Below, one piece after another: positions 12,864 to 27,188 of a stretch of DNA of 64,000 nt (positions within the stretch are counted from its first letter, which is position 1; the number at the start of each line of letters is the position of its first letter). The translations under genes and the position numbers were made by a program. The stretch is from Rutidosis leptorrhynchoides (lineage: Eukaryota; Streptophyta; Magnoliopsida; Asterales; Asteraceae). Under the pieces are notes generated by a model that worked only from the letters and a program-made list of their open reading frames with translations, searched no databases and was not told the origin of the DNA. The stretch lies in the NCBI RefSeq assembly GCF_046630445.1, contig NC_092335.1:314884501-314948500 (forward strand), in the 5' to 3' direction.

Positions 12864-14405
12864 TTAGTTAGTTGTGGTGTCGAAATTGTGATTAACTTCA
12901 TCTTCAACTTCCATTGGATTATCTATGTAATGTTTAACTCTGTGACCATTAACTTTAAATTCAACTCCATTTGAATTTATTAATTCTATTGTTCCGTACG
13001 GGAAAACTCTTTTAACTATGAATGGTCCAGACCATCTTGATTTCAATTTTCCAGGAAATAGCTTGAATCGTGAATTGAAAAGAAGAACTTTGTCTCCTTC
13101 TTTAAATTCTTTTAAACTTCTGATTCTTTTATCATGCCATTTCTTCGTTCTTTCCTTATAGATTAACGAATTTTCGTATGCTTCATATCTTAATTCTTCT
13201 AATTCGTTTAGTAGACTTAACCGTAGGCGTCCGGCTTCATGTAAATCAAGATTACATGTCTTCAAAGCCCAAAATGCTTTGTGTTCAATTTCTACTGGAA
13301 GATGACATGCTTTTCCGTAAACGAGTCTAAAAGGTGTGGTTCCAATTGGAGTTTTATAGGCTGTTCTAAAAGCCCAGAGTGCATCCTCCAATTTCATGGA
13401 CCATTCCGTAGGATTTGATCCTACGGTTTTTTCTAGAATACGTTTTAAAGCTCGGTTGGTATTTTCAACTTGTCCACTTGTTTGTGGATGATAAGCGGTT
13501 GAGATTTTATGAGTTACTCCATATCTTTTGAGAACTTTCTCAAGTTGATTATTACAAAAATGAGTACCCCGATCACTTATTAAAGCTTTCAGTGTTCCAA
13601 ACCTAGCAAAAAGACGTTTTAAAAAGTTGACTACAACTCGTACATCGTTAGTTGGGAGAGCTTGTGCTTCCGCCCATTTAGATACATAATCAATGGCAAC
13701 GAGAATGTAGAGATTATTATGATATTTTGGAAATGGACCCATAAATTCAATACCCCAAATGTCAAATACTTCACATACTTGAATGACATTTTGTGGCATT
13801 TCATCACGTTGACTTATTTTTTCGGCCCTTTGACAAGCATCACATGATTTGCAAAGAAGGTGTGCATCTTTGAAAATTGTAGGCCAATAGAATCCAGCGT
13901 CGTAAACTTTTCTTGCTGTGAGTTGAGGCCCATAATGCCCTGCTGTTGGTCCTGTGTGACAATGGTTTAAGATTTGACTAGCTTCATCTCCGAATACACA
14001 TCGGTGTGTTATTCTATCGGGACAACTTTTAAACAAATGTGGATCTTCCCAGAAATAGTGTTTTATATCACTAAAGAATTTCTTTCGTTTTTGGTACGAC
14101 AATCCTTTATCAAGGAATCCACATACTAAGTAGTTTGCATAGTTCGCAAACCATGAAATTTCACTATAATCTATTTTCAATAGATATTCATCAGGAAAGT
14201 TATCTTGTATGGTCGATTCATTTAGAACTTCTAATTCAGGATTTTCAAGACGAGAAAGATGATCGGCGGCGAGATTTTCTGCTCCCTTTTTATCTCGGAT
14301 TTTAATATCGAACTCTTGTAAGAGTAAGATCCAACGGATTAATCGTGGTTTAGCATCTTGTTTTGAAAATAGGTATCTAAGAGCAGAATGGTCAGTATAG
14401 ACCAC
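12864..14405 (-). pseudogene. A pol: RNase H end and integrase
   Basis: An open 513-codon stretch on the - strand continuing the pol frame after the stop at 14535-14537. It begins in the RNase H tail ([11 protein letters not shown], then the AADHLSRL signature that closes the domain). The integrase follows: an HHCC zinc finger ([12 protein letters not shown] ... CKSCDAC), then the core with the first Asp in [12 protein letters not shown], the second in ISDRGTHF, and the Glu in [16 protein letters not shown]. The C-terminal part (KWHDKRI ... [29 protein letters not shown]) is the GPY/F module. There is no chromodomain, as expected for Athila. The stretch itself is undamaged, but it lies downstream of several stops in the same frame. 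Confidence 0.92.
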
Positions 14406-15965
14406 CGTTTTAGCTAGAATGAGATATGAACAAAATTTGTCAAAAGCAAAGACAATGGCAAGGAGTTCTTTTTCAGTAGTTGTGTAATTTGTTTGTGCTC
14501 CTTGTAATGTCTTACTAGCATAATAAATAGGTTGAAATCATTTTTCAATCCTTTGTCCTAAAACGGCTCCCATTGCAAAATCACTTGCATCGCACATCAG
14601 TTCAAACGGTAGATTCCAATTTGGAGTTATCATAATCGGCGCATTAGTGAGTTTTTCTTTAAGAATATTAAAAGATTTAATGCATTCATCTGAAAATATG
14701 AATGGAGCATCCTTTTCTAGGAGTTTATTCATAGGAGTGGCAATTTTAGAAAAAACTTTTATGAAACGTCGGTAAAAACCGGCATGCCCTAGAAAACTCC
14801 TAACTCCTCTAACATTGGTGGGATGTAGAAGTTTAGCAATTACATCTACTTTAGCTCTATCCACTTCAATTCCTTCCTTTGAAATTTTATGACCAAGAAT
14901 GATGCCTTCTTTAACCATGAAATGGCATTTCTCCCAATTAAGTACTAGATTTGATTATTCGCATCTAATAAGCATTCGTTCAAGATTGACTAGACATGAT
15001 TCAAATGTATCACCGAAGACTGAAAAGTCATCCATGAAGACTTCCATGCATTCTTCTATCATGTCGTGAAAAATCGCCATCATACACCTTTGAAAGGTTG
15101 CAGGGGCGTTGCAAAGTCCAAATGGCATGCGTTTATAAGCAAAAGTACCATAAGGGCACGTGAACGTGGTTTTCTCTTGATCCTCGGGTGCTATTAGAAT
15201 TTGAAAATATCCAGAAAAACCATCAAGAAAACAATAGTAACTATTCCCAGCTAATCTTTCCAACATTTGATCAATGAAAGGTAAGGGAAAGTGATCTTTT
15301 CTGGCGGCGTCATTTAATTTTCTATAATCAATACAAACACGCCATCCTGTTACAGTCCTAGTAGGAATAAACTCATTTTTCTCATTTGTGATGACAGTCA
15401 TGCCACCCTTCTTAGGTACGCATTGAACTGGGCTTACCCATGGACTATCAGAGATTGGATAAATTAAACCTGCATCAAGCAGTTTAATAATTTCTTTCTT
15501 AACAACATCTTGCATATTAGGATTTAGTCTTCGTTGGCATTGCACATACGTTTTATGACCTTCTTCCATAAGGATTTTATGTGTACAATACAAATGACTT
15601 ATTCCTTTAATGTCATGAATCTTCCATGCAATAGCTGGTTTATGAGCTTTTAGCACAGAAATGAGTTGAGATTTTTCATTTTCAGTAAGAGAAGACGATA
15701 TTATTATAGGTAATTCAGATTCACCATGTAAATAAGTGTATTCCAAATGGTTTGGAAGTGGCTTTAACTCTAATGTCGGTGGTTCTTCTATCGATGATTT
15801 ATATCGATATCTGTTCTCTTCTTTTAGCATTTGAATTTCTTCTGTTGTTGGTTCATATCCATTAGCCATAAGTGTAGCTAACATTTCAGTTTCATCAATT
15901 GGTTCAGTTCCTTCTCCTAAAGAACATTCTCCTGTTCCTTGTAATTCTGGAAATTCTTCTAACAA
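14406..15965 (-). pseudogene. A pol: reverse transcriptase and RNase H
   Basis: Frame as in gag. The RT block (15965-14955) shows the palm motifs CIDYRKLN, FLDGFSGY and the catalytic FMDD box (EVFMDDFSVF), with MPFGLCNAPATF between. A TAA at 14952-14954 interrupts the connection. The next block (14918-14538) holds LGHKISKEGIEVD, the SFLGHAGFYRRFI segment and the start of RNase H (LMCDASDFAMGAVLGQR). A TGA at 14535-14537 follows. No frameshift is needed to join the blocks. As host DNA this is a dead relic; its transcripts could be a source of silencing RNAs. Confidence 0.93.
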
Positions 15966-18146
15966 TTATGCATGTGAATCTATAGTTTGAATATAATAAC
16001 ATGTATCATCTGCAGATTGTGGTTGTTGTATGGCTCTATCAACTGAAAAGGTAACACTCTCGTCCTCTATACTTAGGGTCAATTTCTTACCAAACACGTC
16101 TATTATTGCTTTAGCTGTGTTTAAGAATGGTCTTCCTAATATGAGAGGAACTCGAGAATCTTCTTCCATGTCCAGAATAACAAAATCTACTGGAAATACT
16201 AAAGTACCAACTTTAACTAGCATGTTCTCCATTATCCCTCTAGGATATTTTACCGATCGATCGGCTAGTTGTATGCTTATTCGTGTTGGTTTCAATTCTC
16301 CAAGGTCTAGTTTAGCGTATAGTGAATACGGCATTAAATTTATGCTAGCACCTAAATCTGCCAATGCTTCGATTGAACTAAGACTACCCAGAAAACATGG
16401 AATTGTGAAACTTCCTGGATCAGATAATTTTTCTGGTATCTTATTCAATAGCACTGCAGAACAATTAGCACTCATAGTAACAGCCGAGAGTTCTTCCATT
16501 TTCTTTCTATTTGTGATTAGATCTTTCAAGAATTTGGCATATCTTGGCATTCCTGAAATCACATCAATGAAAGAAAGATTTACATTTATCTGTTTAAACA
16601 TATCCAAGAATTTGGATTGCTCGGCTTCAAGTCTCTCTTTTCTCATTTTACTCGGGTAAGGAAGTGGTGGTTGGTATGGTTTAACATAAGGTTTAGCTTT
16701 AACTGTGTTATCTTCATTAACCTTTTCAGCTACCGGTTCTGTTTCCTTATCTTGTTCAGGTTGTGGTTCTTGTGGAGTAGGAATAGCGTCATCAGAAATT
16801 ACAGGTATTTCAGGTGGTTTAAGTGTAGTACCACTTCTTGTGGTAATGGCTTTAGCTGTTTCATTCCGGGGGTTAGCATTTGTATCACTAGGTAGACTTC
16901 CCGGTTTTCTTTCACCAATCAATCTTGCAAGGTTGCTCACTTCTTGTTCCAGATTTTGAATTGAAGCTTGTTGATTTCTACATGCTTGAGCATTTTGTTC
17001 ATTGGTTTGTTTCTGAGATGTGAAAAACTGAGTTTGAGATTCAACTAGCTTCGACATCATATCTTCTAAATTTGGCTTTTTATCATCGGTTTGTGGTGGT
17101 TTATTTTGAAAAATAGGTCTTTGCTGATTGTAAGTATTGTTGGATACTTGTTGATTGCTAGGACCTTGTTGGTTGCTGCATGGAACAGTTCGGTTATAAT
17201 TCTGGTTTTGATTGTAGATTGGTCTTGGCGGTTGATAATTATTCTGATAATTATTTCCAGTCCTTTGGTTCATGTATGAAACATTCTCTCTTTGTTCCAT
17301 TGTTTGTTCAATACTGAGACAATCTTTTGTCAAATGTGGTCCTCCACACTGCTCATAACTAATTCGTATTGAGTGAATATCTTTAGTCATCTTTTCCATT
17401 CGTCTCTCGACAGCATCTATCTTTGCAGAAATGGAATCAAAGTCATGGCTAGAATCGGCTCTAGCTGCTTTAGATGATCTAACGATATCTTTTTCTTGGT
17501 GCCACTCATGTGAGTGGGAAACAGTGTTATCAATAATTTTGTAAGCTTCAGTTGCTGTTTTCTTCATAATGGAACCACCAGCTGCTATATAGATGTCTTT
17601 TCGTGTAGTGATGTCGCATCCTTGGTAGAATATTTGTACTATTTGACAAGTGTCTAAACCATGTTGCGGACATCCTCTCAATAACTTTCCAAATCTTGTC
17701 CACGCCTCATATAGAGTTTTATTTGGCTTTTGTGTGAACGTAACAATTTCTCCTTGAAGTCTCACGGCTTTAGATACCGGAAAGAATTGTTTAAGAAATT
17801 TTTCAACTAAAACATCCCATGTATCAATCGCCCCTTCAGGTAATGATTCTAACCAATCTTTGGCTTCTCCCTTTAAAGTCCAGGGAAATAACATGAGATA
17901 GATATGTTCATCCTCCACTTCTCTGATTTTAAATAAAGTACAGATCCTATTAAAGGTACGAAGATGTTCATTTGGATCTTCCTTCGGTGCACCACTAAAT
18001 TGGCATTAATTAGTTACCATATGTAGGATTTGTCCTTTGATTTCATAATCTGGCGCATTAATGTCAGGCTGAGTAATTGCGTGACCTTAGCCAGTGCGTT
18101 TAGCTCTCATTCGGTCTTCCATACTTAGAGGTTCCAGATTTTTCAT
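15966..18146 (-). pseudogene. A gag-protease
   Basis: The reading frame starts at ATG 18146 or slightly upstream, since an acidic in-frame extension reaches about 18295, where a one-base shift is likely. It carries TAA stops at 18087-18089 and 18006-18008 and one at 15966-15968 before RT. The 650-codon open part from 17918 has the plant retrotransposon gag core (YLMLFPWTLKGEAKDWLESL, FFPVSKAVRLQGEI, FYQGCD), a Gln/Asn-rich linker, and a retroviral-type aspartic protease near its end. The active site is read as ALADLGASINLMP, with the usual Asp-Thr/Ser-Gly appearing here as DLG, followed by PLILGRPFL. A single CCxxG..H-like zinc knuckle (CGGPHLTKDC) replaces the multiple knuckles of chromoviruses. 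Confidence 0.9.
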
Positions 18147-19379
18147 GATTGAATTTGTTGAATCTGAATCACTAGAGGATTCTGATTTAATGGGTTGTTC
18201 CTCTACAATCTCTGTTTGAATGATTGGTGGTTCCGGAGGAAAGATTAGTGGTTCAGGATCTCTGAATTGTCCCTGTATATCCTCCGGATTCTCAATTGTG
18301 AGGTCGGGTTCAAAAATGGATTATCAGAAATTTGAATTGGAGTACTTGGTCGACTGAATGACGATTCTAAAGAAAAATCAACGGCGACAATATTGGATAG
18401 ATGTCTTGATCAAGTTACAGGTGGTGAACATATGAAAGGTGGTGAACGTTTTGCTCGGTGCATTCACTGAATATCCTATTAGTTATAAAGTATATAAAAT
18501 TATATAAGTTATCAAATTAATAGACTTTTCTGATTTTGTCCACGTTTCGAATAGCCAATAGATGCAGTAGGTAGCCAGGACCCTTTAAATCGGAAGCCCA
18601 CAACTCGCCACTAACAAATCCAACTATTACTACGAACCAGAAAATTTTGGATGTCTATCAATTTAACCGCTTAAAATAATTTTTTTGTTTTGAAATTTTA
18701 GAGAAGAAATAGAAAATTCTATGTCCTAAAAATCTAGAGCGTCGAGAAATAAGAAAGAAAAAGAGCGCGTTGAAAAACGTCAAAAAATAAAAGGTCGAAA
18801 AATAATAAAAAGAACATAGCGCGTCGAAACTTAAAAGTCTAAAAACTAAAAATTAAAAGTTACGTCTAAAGATATTAAAGCTTAAAGAAATTCTATATCC
18901 AAAACGGTAATAACTTAAAAAGTACTAAAATCTTAGAAAATATTAAGGCAATAAGTGACGTCGTAAAATTCTAAGGCGTCTAAATTTTAATCTAAAGAAA
19001 AAGCACTTAAGAGATTTTACGGCAAAGCCTAAAAATCTAGAAATAAAAATAACTATGGCAAAAACTATGGCTTAAAACTAAATACGAACGAAAAATACAA
19101 ATATTACGCTAAAATAAATAAAAAGATACAAAATATAAAAATAAACTTAAAGTTGTAAAAAGTACAATTTTTATAAAAATATTATTTTTATATTATTTAT
19201 TTATAAAATTATTAAGTTTTTAATAAAAAACTAATTAAAACTAAAAATACAAAAATATTAAAACTAAAACTAATTAATTAAAATAACTAAACCCTAATTA
19301 ACTAAATAATTAATAATAATTATTAAATAATCCTAACCCTAATCTATCGGCTGAGGTTACCAGGCCTGTCAAATCAAGT

Positions 19380-19426
19380 CATGCGATCGCATGGTCTTCG
19401 CGTTATAAATTCATGCGGTCGCATGG
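19380..19426. repeat. Palindrome pair (ATGCGATCGCAT core), A leader
   Basis: CATGCGATCGCATGG at 19380-19394 and CATGCGGTCGCATGG at 19412-19426, 32 bp apart. The second has one A-to-G change in the centre. Confidence 0.9.
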
Positions 19427-19696
19427 AGTAGGGTTTCGGGCCAGGTGTTGGGCTGCTACAGTCCTCGGCTCGATTACTTTAAATATTTTTTTTTTCTATT
19501 TTTCTGTTTTTAATATAAATAAATATTTATATAAAATAATAAAATACTTATATTTAAAAACTAAAATAGAAATAAAAATACTTTTTAACTTTATATATTT
19601 TAAACAAATTCTTAAAAATAAATATATAGATATTTTTCTTTTTATATTTTTGTATTTTTTAATATTTAAAACATATATTTTTATACAAAGAACTTA

Positions 19697-19703
<7 letters not shown>

Positions 19704-19793
<90 letters not shown>
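19704..19793. repeat. (TA)n microsatellite
   Basis: An uninterrupted TA run in the leader of element A, close to the primer site. Confidence 0.95.
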
Positions 19794-19795
<2 letters not shown>

Positions 19796-19821
19796 CGTTT
19801 CACTTTCGGCGGTTAAGCAAG

Positions 19822-19839
19822 TCCCCGGCAGCGGCGCCA
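19822..19839 (-). other. A primer-binding site, tRNA-Asp type
   Basis: The - strand reads TGGCGCCGCTGCCGGGGA, close to the Asp-tRNA 3'-end complement used by Athila and related elements. It lies eight bases inside the right LTR, which is the 5' LTR for this strand, and so fixes the orientation of A. Confidence 0.88.
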
Positions 19840-19847
19840 AAAATACT

Positions 19848-21871
<2,024 letters not shown>

Positions 21872-21876
21872 ACTTG

Positions 21877-24596
21877 TTACCGTATTTGACTTTTCATGTC
21901 CCGACTTGTCTTTGTGACACATGCTTTTCACGAATAATATTTCGAATATTATTTACATTCATAATTAATTACTATTAATTATTTCTAATTAACTAGTGTA
22001 AGTAGTTAATTACTTGGGCTTTTATTAATTTGTTGCTTACTTGTACACGGGCTTATATTTTTAGACTTGGAAGCCCACCCTACATTACTTAATGGACTAC
22101 TAGTAAGCCCACTTTTATGCTAATGACTCTTTAAGGTTAAACTAGATTAATTAAGTTAAGTGAGGAGACAAAATGTTCAAGCATGCATGAGCACCAACTT
22201 TCCATGCATTTAACTTATACTCCTTCCTAGCATACACCATCTCCCCACACTTGAAAGCATCAATTTGACTTCCCCTTTTGGCTCCTTTGGCCGTCGGCCT
22301 TCATGGCATGGGAGGGAGATCAAAACTTTTTTTTTGTTACTTATTTGCTAGCTTTTGCTTCATTTTACACACACATACTTACACCACTTCTTTTACTCTC
22401 ACTTTTCTCTCGAAAATTGTAACTAATATATCTTTTTCTTTCTTCCTTCTTCCCTTTGAAAACCGAATATCATCATTATCATCAATTTACTTGTTACTTG
22501 TTTGTTGTTAAAGATCAAGTTTTCTAGCTTGTATCTTCATGTAATCTTGTTTCTTCCATCCTTTGTTTAATGAAGAATCAAGAACAAGGATCTAAGTTTC
22601 TATAACTTATGGTTCTACACTTAAAATGTTCTAAAGATCTAAAGTTCATAAGCTTTAAGATCTTACTTGTGTTCATGTTATGTAAACTTAAGGTTTATTT
22701 TCTTAAGATCCAAGCTTTGCTTGAATCTTCTTAAGTATGAAACAAACATGAACTTAATACTTGTAACTTTAGTTTATTTCTTCATTTTATTTATTTAAAG
22801 TTGTGATGTTGTTAATTTGGTCAAGTATTACTAGTTAAACTTGATCTCATTTTTCTTGAAACTAAAGTTAAACTTGTAAGTTCAAGAACATGAAAGTTAA
22901 ACTTTCTAGTTATAACTTCATACACTTATGTTGGATCTAAGTTTCTATAGCTTATGGTCTTCCAATTTTGTCTAAAACAAGAGCTTATAAGCTTACATAC
23001 ATTTTCAAGATGAAAATCTAAGTTTCATAACTTATGGTTTCATTAAAGTAAAGATCCAAGTTCTATAACTTAGGATTTAACTTAAGAACACTAGATCTAG
23101 ACTTTTTAGTCTGGGATCTTCAAGATCTAACTAAGATCTAAGATCTACAACTTAAGATCTTGTTTATTTAGTTTACTTTCAAGTTTATAGCTTAATATTA
23201 CTATTAGAACTCATGTATGTGTCGGATCTAAGATCTTGATGTAACTTTGGTTCATCAACCTTCATACAACCCTTAATTGAGTTGTGCTACATATCTTAGA
23301 CATACACTAGTGTTATGATGGTCAAAATTTGGTAAAGATGATGCAAACACATCAACGAGTTGTACACTTGAAGCTATAAGCATCAAGGATGAGAACCGTG
23401 ATGAGCATCAAGCACCAAGTACCCACCGGAACACTTTGCTTACTGTTTTTGGGATCTGATCATTAACCTAGCTACTGGAAAAGTTAATTTCCAGATTTTT
23501 CGGTTTGATTAGATGATTTTCTGTTTAGGCCTCGTCTTAATTCGATTTACGGTTTAGGATTTATAGCCTTCCGAATGTCACTACGCCCTTTTAACGTTGT
23601 GCTGAAATTTCTGACCTACTCGCACTTGAACCATCATCACAGTCAAACGAAGATGAGTTTGGTTCTGGAAATTGGTCAGAAACTAGGGGACTCATATACG
23701 GAGCCATGGCCACTGGTCTCACCTCATTTCAGTTTGTATAGAGTTCGTGGCGACTGAATGAATTCAGCCTTTGTTTCGAACTCTATTCTTGATTGAAACT
23801 TACTTTACCTTTTTTGACTTATGATGAATGATGATGATACTTAAGACTTAATTTACATACTTTTAAACCTTTGGGAACGATTTACTGACTTAGTAACTTT
23901 TGACTTAGGTTGAGGACCTTTCGGACCAACTACTTGCTTACTTATCTCGTACCGACTTTACTACTTTTCACTGTGAGTTATAGCATCCCTTTTTACTTTA
24001 ACTATTTTGGGAACTAAGAATACATGCTCATTTTATGTTTTACATACTAGGCACGAGTACTTAAACTTTATATATGTGTGGGTTATACAACGGCATAAAA
24101 TTTCCCCTTAGCTCAGTAACGTTTAGTCATTGGTCTTTGAACCGGTGAACGCGAATATTAGATATGGATCTATAGGGTTTGACATCCCCACTCGGGCTAG
24201 TAGCGCTAGCATTTAATGGGTGTTTAATACTTCGTAAACTTACGCACTCGCCAAGTGTACTTTTAGGGGGTGATATTACGTTAAGTTAGTTACCAAGTGC
24301 CCACGGTTGAACATATACTTTTCATACTGTTTTGAAATACCGAAATCTCGTGGCCTACCTTACATTACTGTTATACTTAAACTATAGCTCACCAACATCC
24401 GTGTTGACGTTTTTAAGCATGTTTTCTCAGGTGCTTAGAGGTTTGATTGCTTCCGCTATTGTAGTATTGCTGTGTAGACACCCGCTGCTTCTGTTAGAGA
24501 TGTATCCGCATGAAACATTTATTTTGCATTCAAACTATGTTACTTTTGAAACAATGAATTTGTAATGACCATTGGGTCACATACTATTATTATTGC
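21877..24596 (+). repeat. D 5' LTR, piece 2
   Basis: From 22111 on it matches the 3' LTR copy at 52437 almost base for base. It ends at the ATTGC target site (24592-24596) of element E. A 77-codon ORF at 24332-24565 is repeated in the 3' LTR (54660-54893), but only because the LTRs are copies. A conserved LTR block with a CTCAG/GT donor-like site lies at 24388-24465. Confidence 0.9.
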
Positions 24597-24696
24597 TGTA
24601 ACATCTCGTTTTCCCGCACATATTGAAAGGTACATACTTAATCATTTGTACGTTTGTAACTCGCTAGATTATGCGTAATTGTATAGATATATGTGT

Positions 24697-24752
<56 letters not shown>

Positions 24753-26804
24753 TTGATAATGTGTGCGCATACAATTTTATACATGGGCTTTGATAGCGTT
24801 AAGTCTTGTGAGACTATTGTTGAAGGTTAGGCGAATGTAGGAAGCGGGATTTAGGTGTACGAATCAAATGAAATCAAAATGTGTTTTAGGTTGTCAAACT
24901 GTTCAGGCTTAGGCTAATGCCGCGCCGCGGCGATCTGGGCCGCGACGCGACAAACAAAGGAAATCTGGATCAGAAGTTGAGTTTAGAAGGGTCTGTTTTC
25001 TTTTTATACGCCGCGCTGCGAGAATTGAATCGCGCCGCGACATTTCTGCTGGACAGATTCTGGACTTAGCTCATTTTTAAGGGATTTTAAGGGGCAAAAT
25101 GGTAAATTGACATGTGGATCTGATGGGAGCATTAAATCTCCACCACATATCCATTTAATTCATTTTCCTTTTATCTTTTCTTTCCATTTTCTCTCCCAAA
25201 ACACGAAACCCACTTAGTTTAATCTTGAGATTTGAAGGTGAAGATTTGTGAATCAAACCTAGGAGCAAGAATTAAGGTTGTTCTCCTTGTTGTTAGCTAC
25301 AAGAGGATAGTCTTGGTAAGTTCTAACTTTATGTTTTAAGTTTTAATTGGTTAATGGCTAGGGTTTTGGTTACTAGAGATTTGTATGACCCATTTGAGGG
25401 TAAAATGGGTGAATTTGGGTTGTGTCGTTGTAATGAAACCCTAATAGCCACAATCTAGGGTTTTGGCATTATGATTTGAGGTTGTAAGTGTCAAATGGTG
25501 TTGTTAGTCACTAATGCACTTTAAGATTAATGAAAGAAGTGTTAATGAGTAAGTTGACTTGATTGTGAGTCTAAGTAATATAAAATGGGTCAAAATGTAC
25601 TAGTTGACCTAATTAGATGAAATGGGTATGGATTACCCTAAGTTTTGTGTTAATTGAAGTTAGTAGACTTTAATTCACTAGCCTTAGTGATTAAAGTGGA
25701 GTCTTGGGCATTTATGGGTGGTTGTGTGTAGTTGAGTCATTTAATGCAAATTGGGTCATTAAATGCTCAAGTGGGAGTATTGTGGTTAATCCCACTAGTT
25801 GTGAAATTGAATGTGCAATTAATGATTTAGGTACATTGCGTTGAAGCTTGGAAGTGCTAAATCATCATCCTTGTGACAAGGTAAGTGGAGTAATTATACG
25901 TATGTGTATATAGCGTATTTATTTGTGAATGTTATGGTATGAACCACCGAGCCGGTAGTGCCATAACATGTGTGGATTAGGATGTGAACCACGAGCCGGT
26001 AGCATCGAGTGTGAACCACGAGCCGGTAGCACTAACTAAGATGTGAACCACGAGCCGGTAGCATCGAGTGTGAACCACGAGCCGGTAGCACTATAAACTA
26101 AGATGTGAACCACGAGCCAGTAGCATCGAGTGTGAACCACGAGCCAGTAGCACTATAAACGAGTATGACTCAAAAGCGTATGGTGTGAACCACGAGCCGG
26201 TAGCACCATAGCAATATTGGTTAACCATATTGAGATTGTTGTTTTGTTTAGCATATTATATATATACTGAGTTGAGTATATGCTAATGAAGTGGTGTGAT
26301 AATGTACGACTTGTTAGTGTTACGAGTATGTTGACATGCTATTTGAGTTACAAGTTCGTATGAGGTATTTGGTGTTGTGATTGCAAATGGATAGGTTATA
26401 TATATGCATGTATAATTGTTGCACTCACTAAGCATTGCTTACCCTCTCGTTGTTTATCATTTTATAGGTTCCGGCTTGGACAAGGGTAAGGGCATACGGT
26501 TGGATTAGTTATCTCCCGTTTATGTTGACAAGGGGTGCTTTTGGCATAGCTTTTGAAGTTGGCCTAACGTTTTGGGTAGTTTAGCCCAAACCATGCTCGA
26601 GTGTCATTTGGATTATAAACTATCATTGTAGTGGGTCGAGCTTGTATTAAACTTAATTAATGGCCTTCGTGCCTTTTTGTAAACTTTTAAATTGTTGTAC
26701 GTTTAAATGGAAATTGTGGAATGTTTTGCATATTTAATTGGCACGTAAATGTGTATTATAAAAAAAATATATTTATCGTATGGAATACGGGTTGGGTTGT
26801 TTCA
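24597..26804 (+). repeat. E 5' LTR
   Basis: 2208 bp. It contains a (TA)n run near 24700-24750, two CpG-rich blocks (24919-24951 and 25009-25041) and an array of eight hairpin units (25931-26210). It is very similar to the 3' LTR, so insertion is fairly recent. Confidence 0.94.
25931..26210 (+). repeat. Hairpin-unit array in E 5' LTR (8 units)
   Basis: Eight units share the core TGAACCACGAGCCGGTAG and lie at 25931-25967, 25981-26006, 26008-26033, 26040-26065, 26067-26092, 26102-26127, 26129-26154 and 26179-26210. Each core is flanked by complementary arms that differ between units: GATG/CATC, AGTG/CACT, TATGGTG/CACCATA and GTTATGGTA/TGCCATAAC. Units 6 and 7 carry CCAG instead of CCGG in the core. 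Confidence 0.92.
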
Positions 26805-26806
26805 AG

Positions 26807-26818
26807 TGGTATCAGAGC
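26807..26818 (+). other. E primer-binding site, tRNA-iMet type
   Basis: TGGTATCAGAGC lies two bases after the 5' LTR end. It is the standard complement of the plant initiator-Met tRNA 3' end. The leader from here to gag (26819-27188) has no ORF of note. Confidence 0.95.
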
Positions 26819-27188
26819 ATGGTCTAAGGGATTTAGGCGACTTAAGATAGGTGCCTAGACTTAGACTTTATTGTGTGAGCGCTTTATGCGGGACTTGTAG
26901 GACTTTGGGTCTAATCGGGAATTGTTAGTGCTTTGGTTTATGTGAACTAACCTTGTGCTAATTGTTTTGTGTTGTGTTTAGCAATCATCAAGCTAGACAG
27001 ACGTGGTACTAGCAAGTTAAGGCGACGTGCTCGCGTAACAATGATTAGCTACCGTTGTTACGGGTGCAAATCATGTCAAACGAGTAATGTACGACGATTG
27101 TTGAGCAAGATGGAGTAGTGTGGTGCTCATGTATATACTTACGTGTTATGCCTTTTCGTTCATGATTTAACCTTTTCCGTTTTATAGA

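Larger units (their letters stand above)
18300..19821 (-). other. A leader between primer site and gag
   Basis: About 1.5 kb, A/T-rich, with no coding potential I can defend. It includes a palindrome pair (19380-19426) and a 90 bp (TA)n run (about 19704-19793). Confidence 0.65.

Noticed and set aside
24332-24565. 77-codon hydrophobic ORF repeated at 54660-54893
   Set aside because: The two are copies of the same LTR of element D; conservation follows from LTR identity, and no domain or start context supports a gene.
25931-26210. CRISPR-like array of regularly spaced repeats
   Set aside because: The genome is eukaryotic, the spacers are a few bases and repeated, and both copies lie in LTRs of a retrotransposon.
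26807-26818. tRNA gene at the TGGTATCAGAGC sequence
   Set aside because: Only the 12-18 base primer-binding site is present next to the LTR; no cloverleaf follows.
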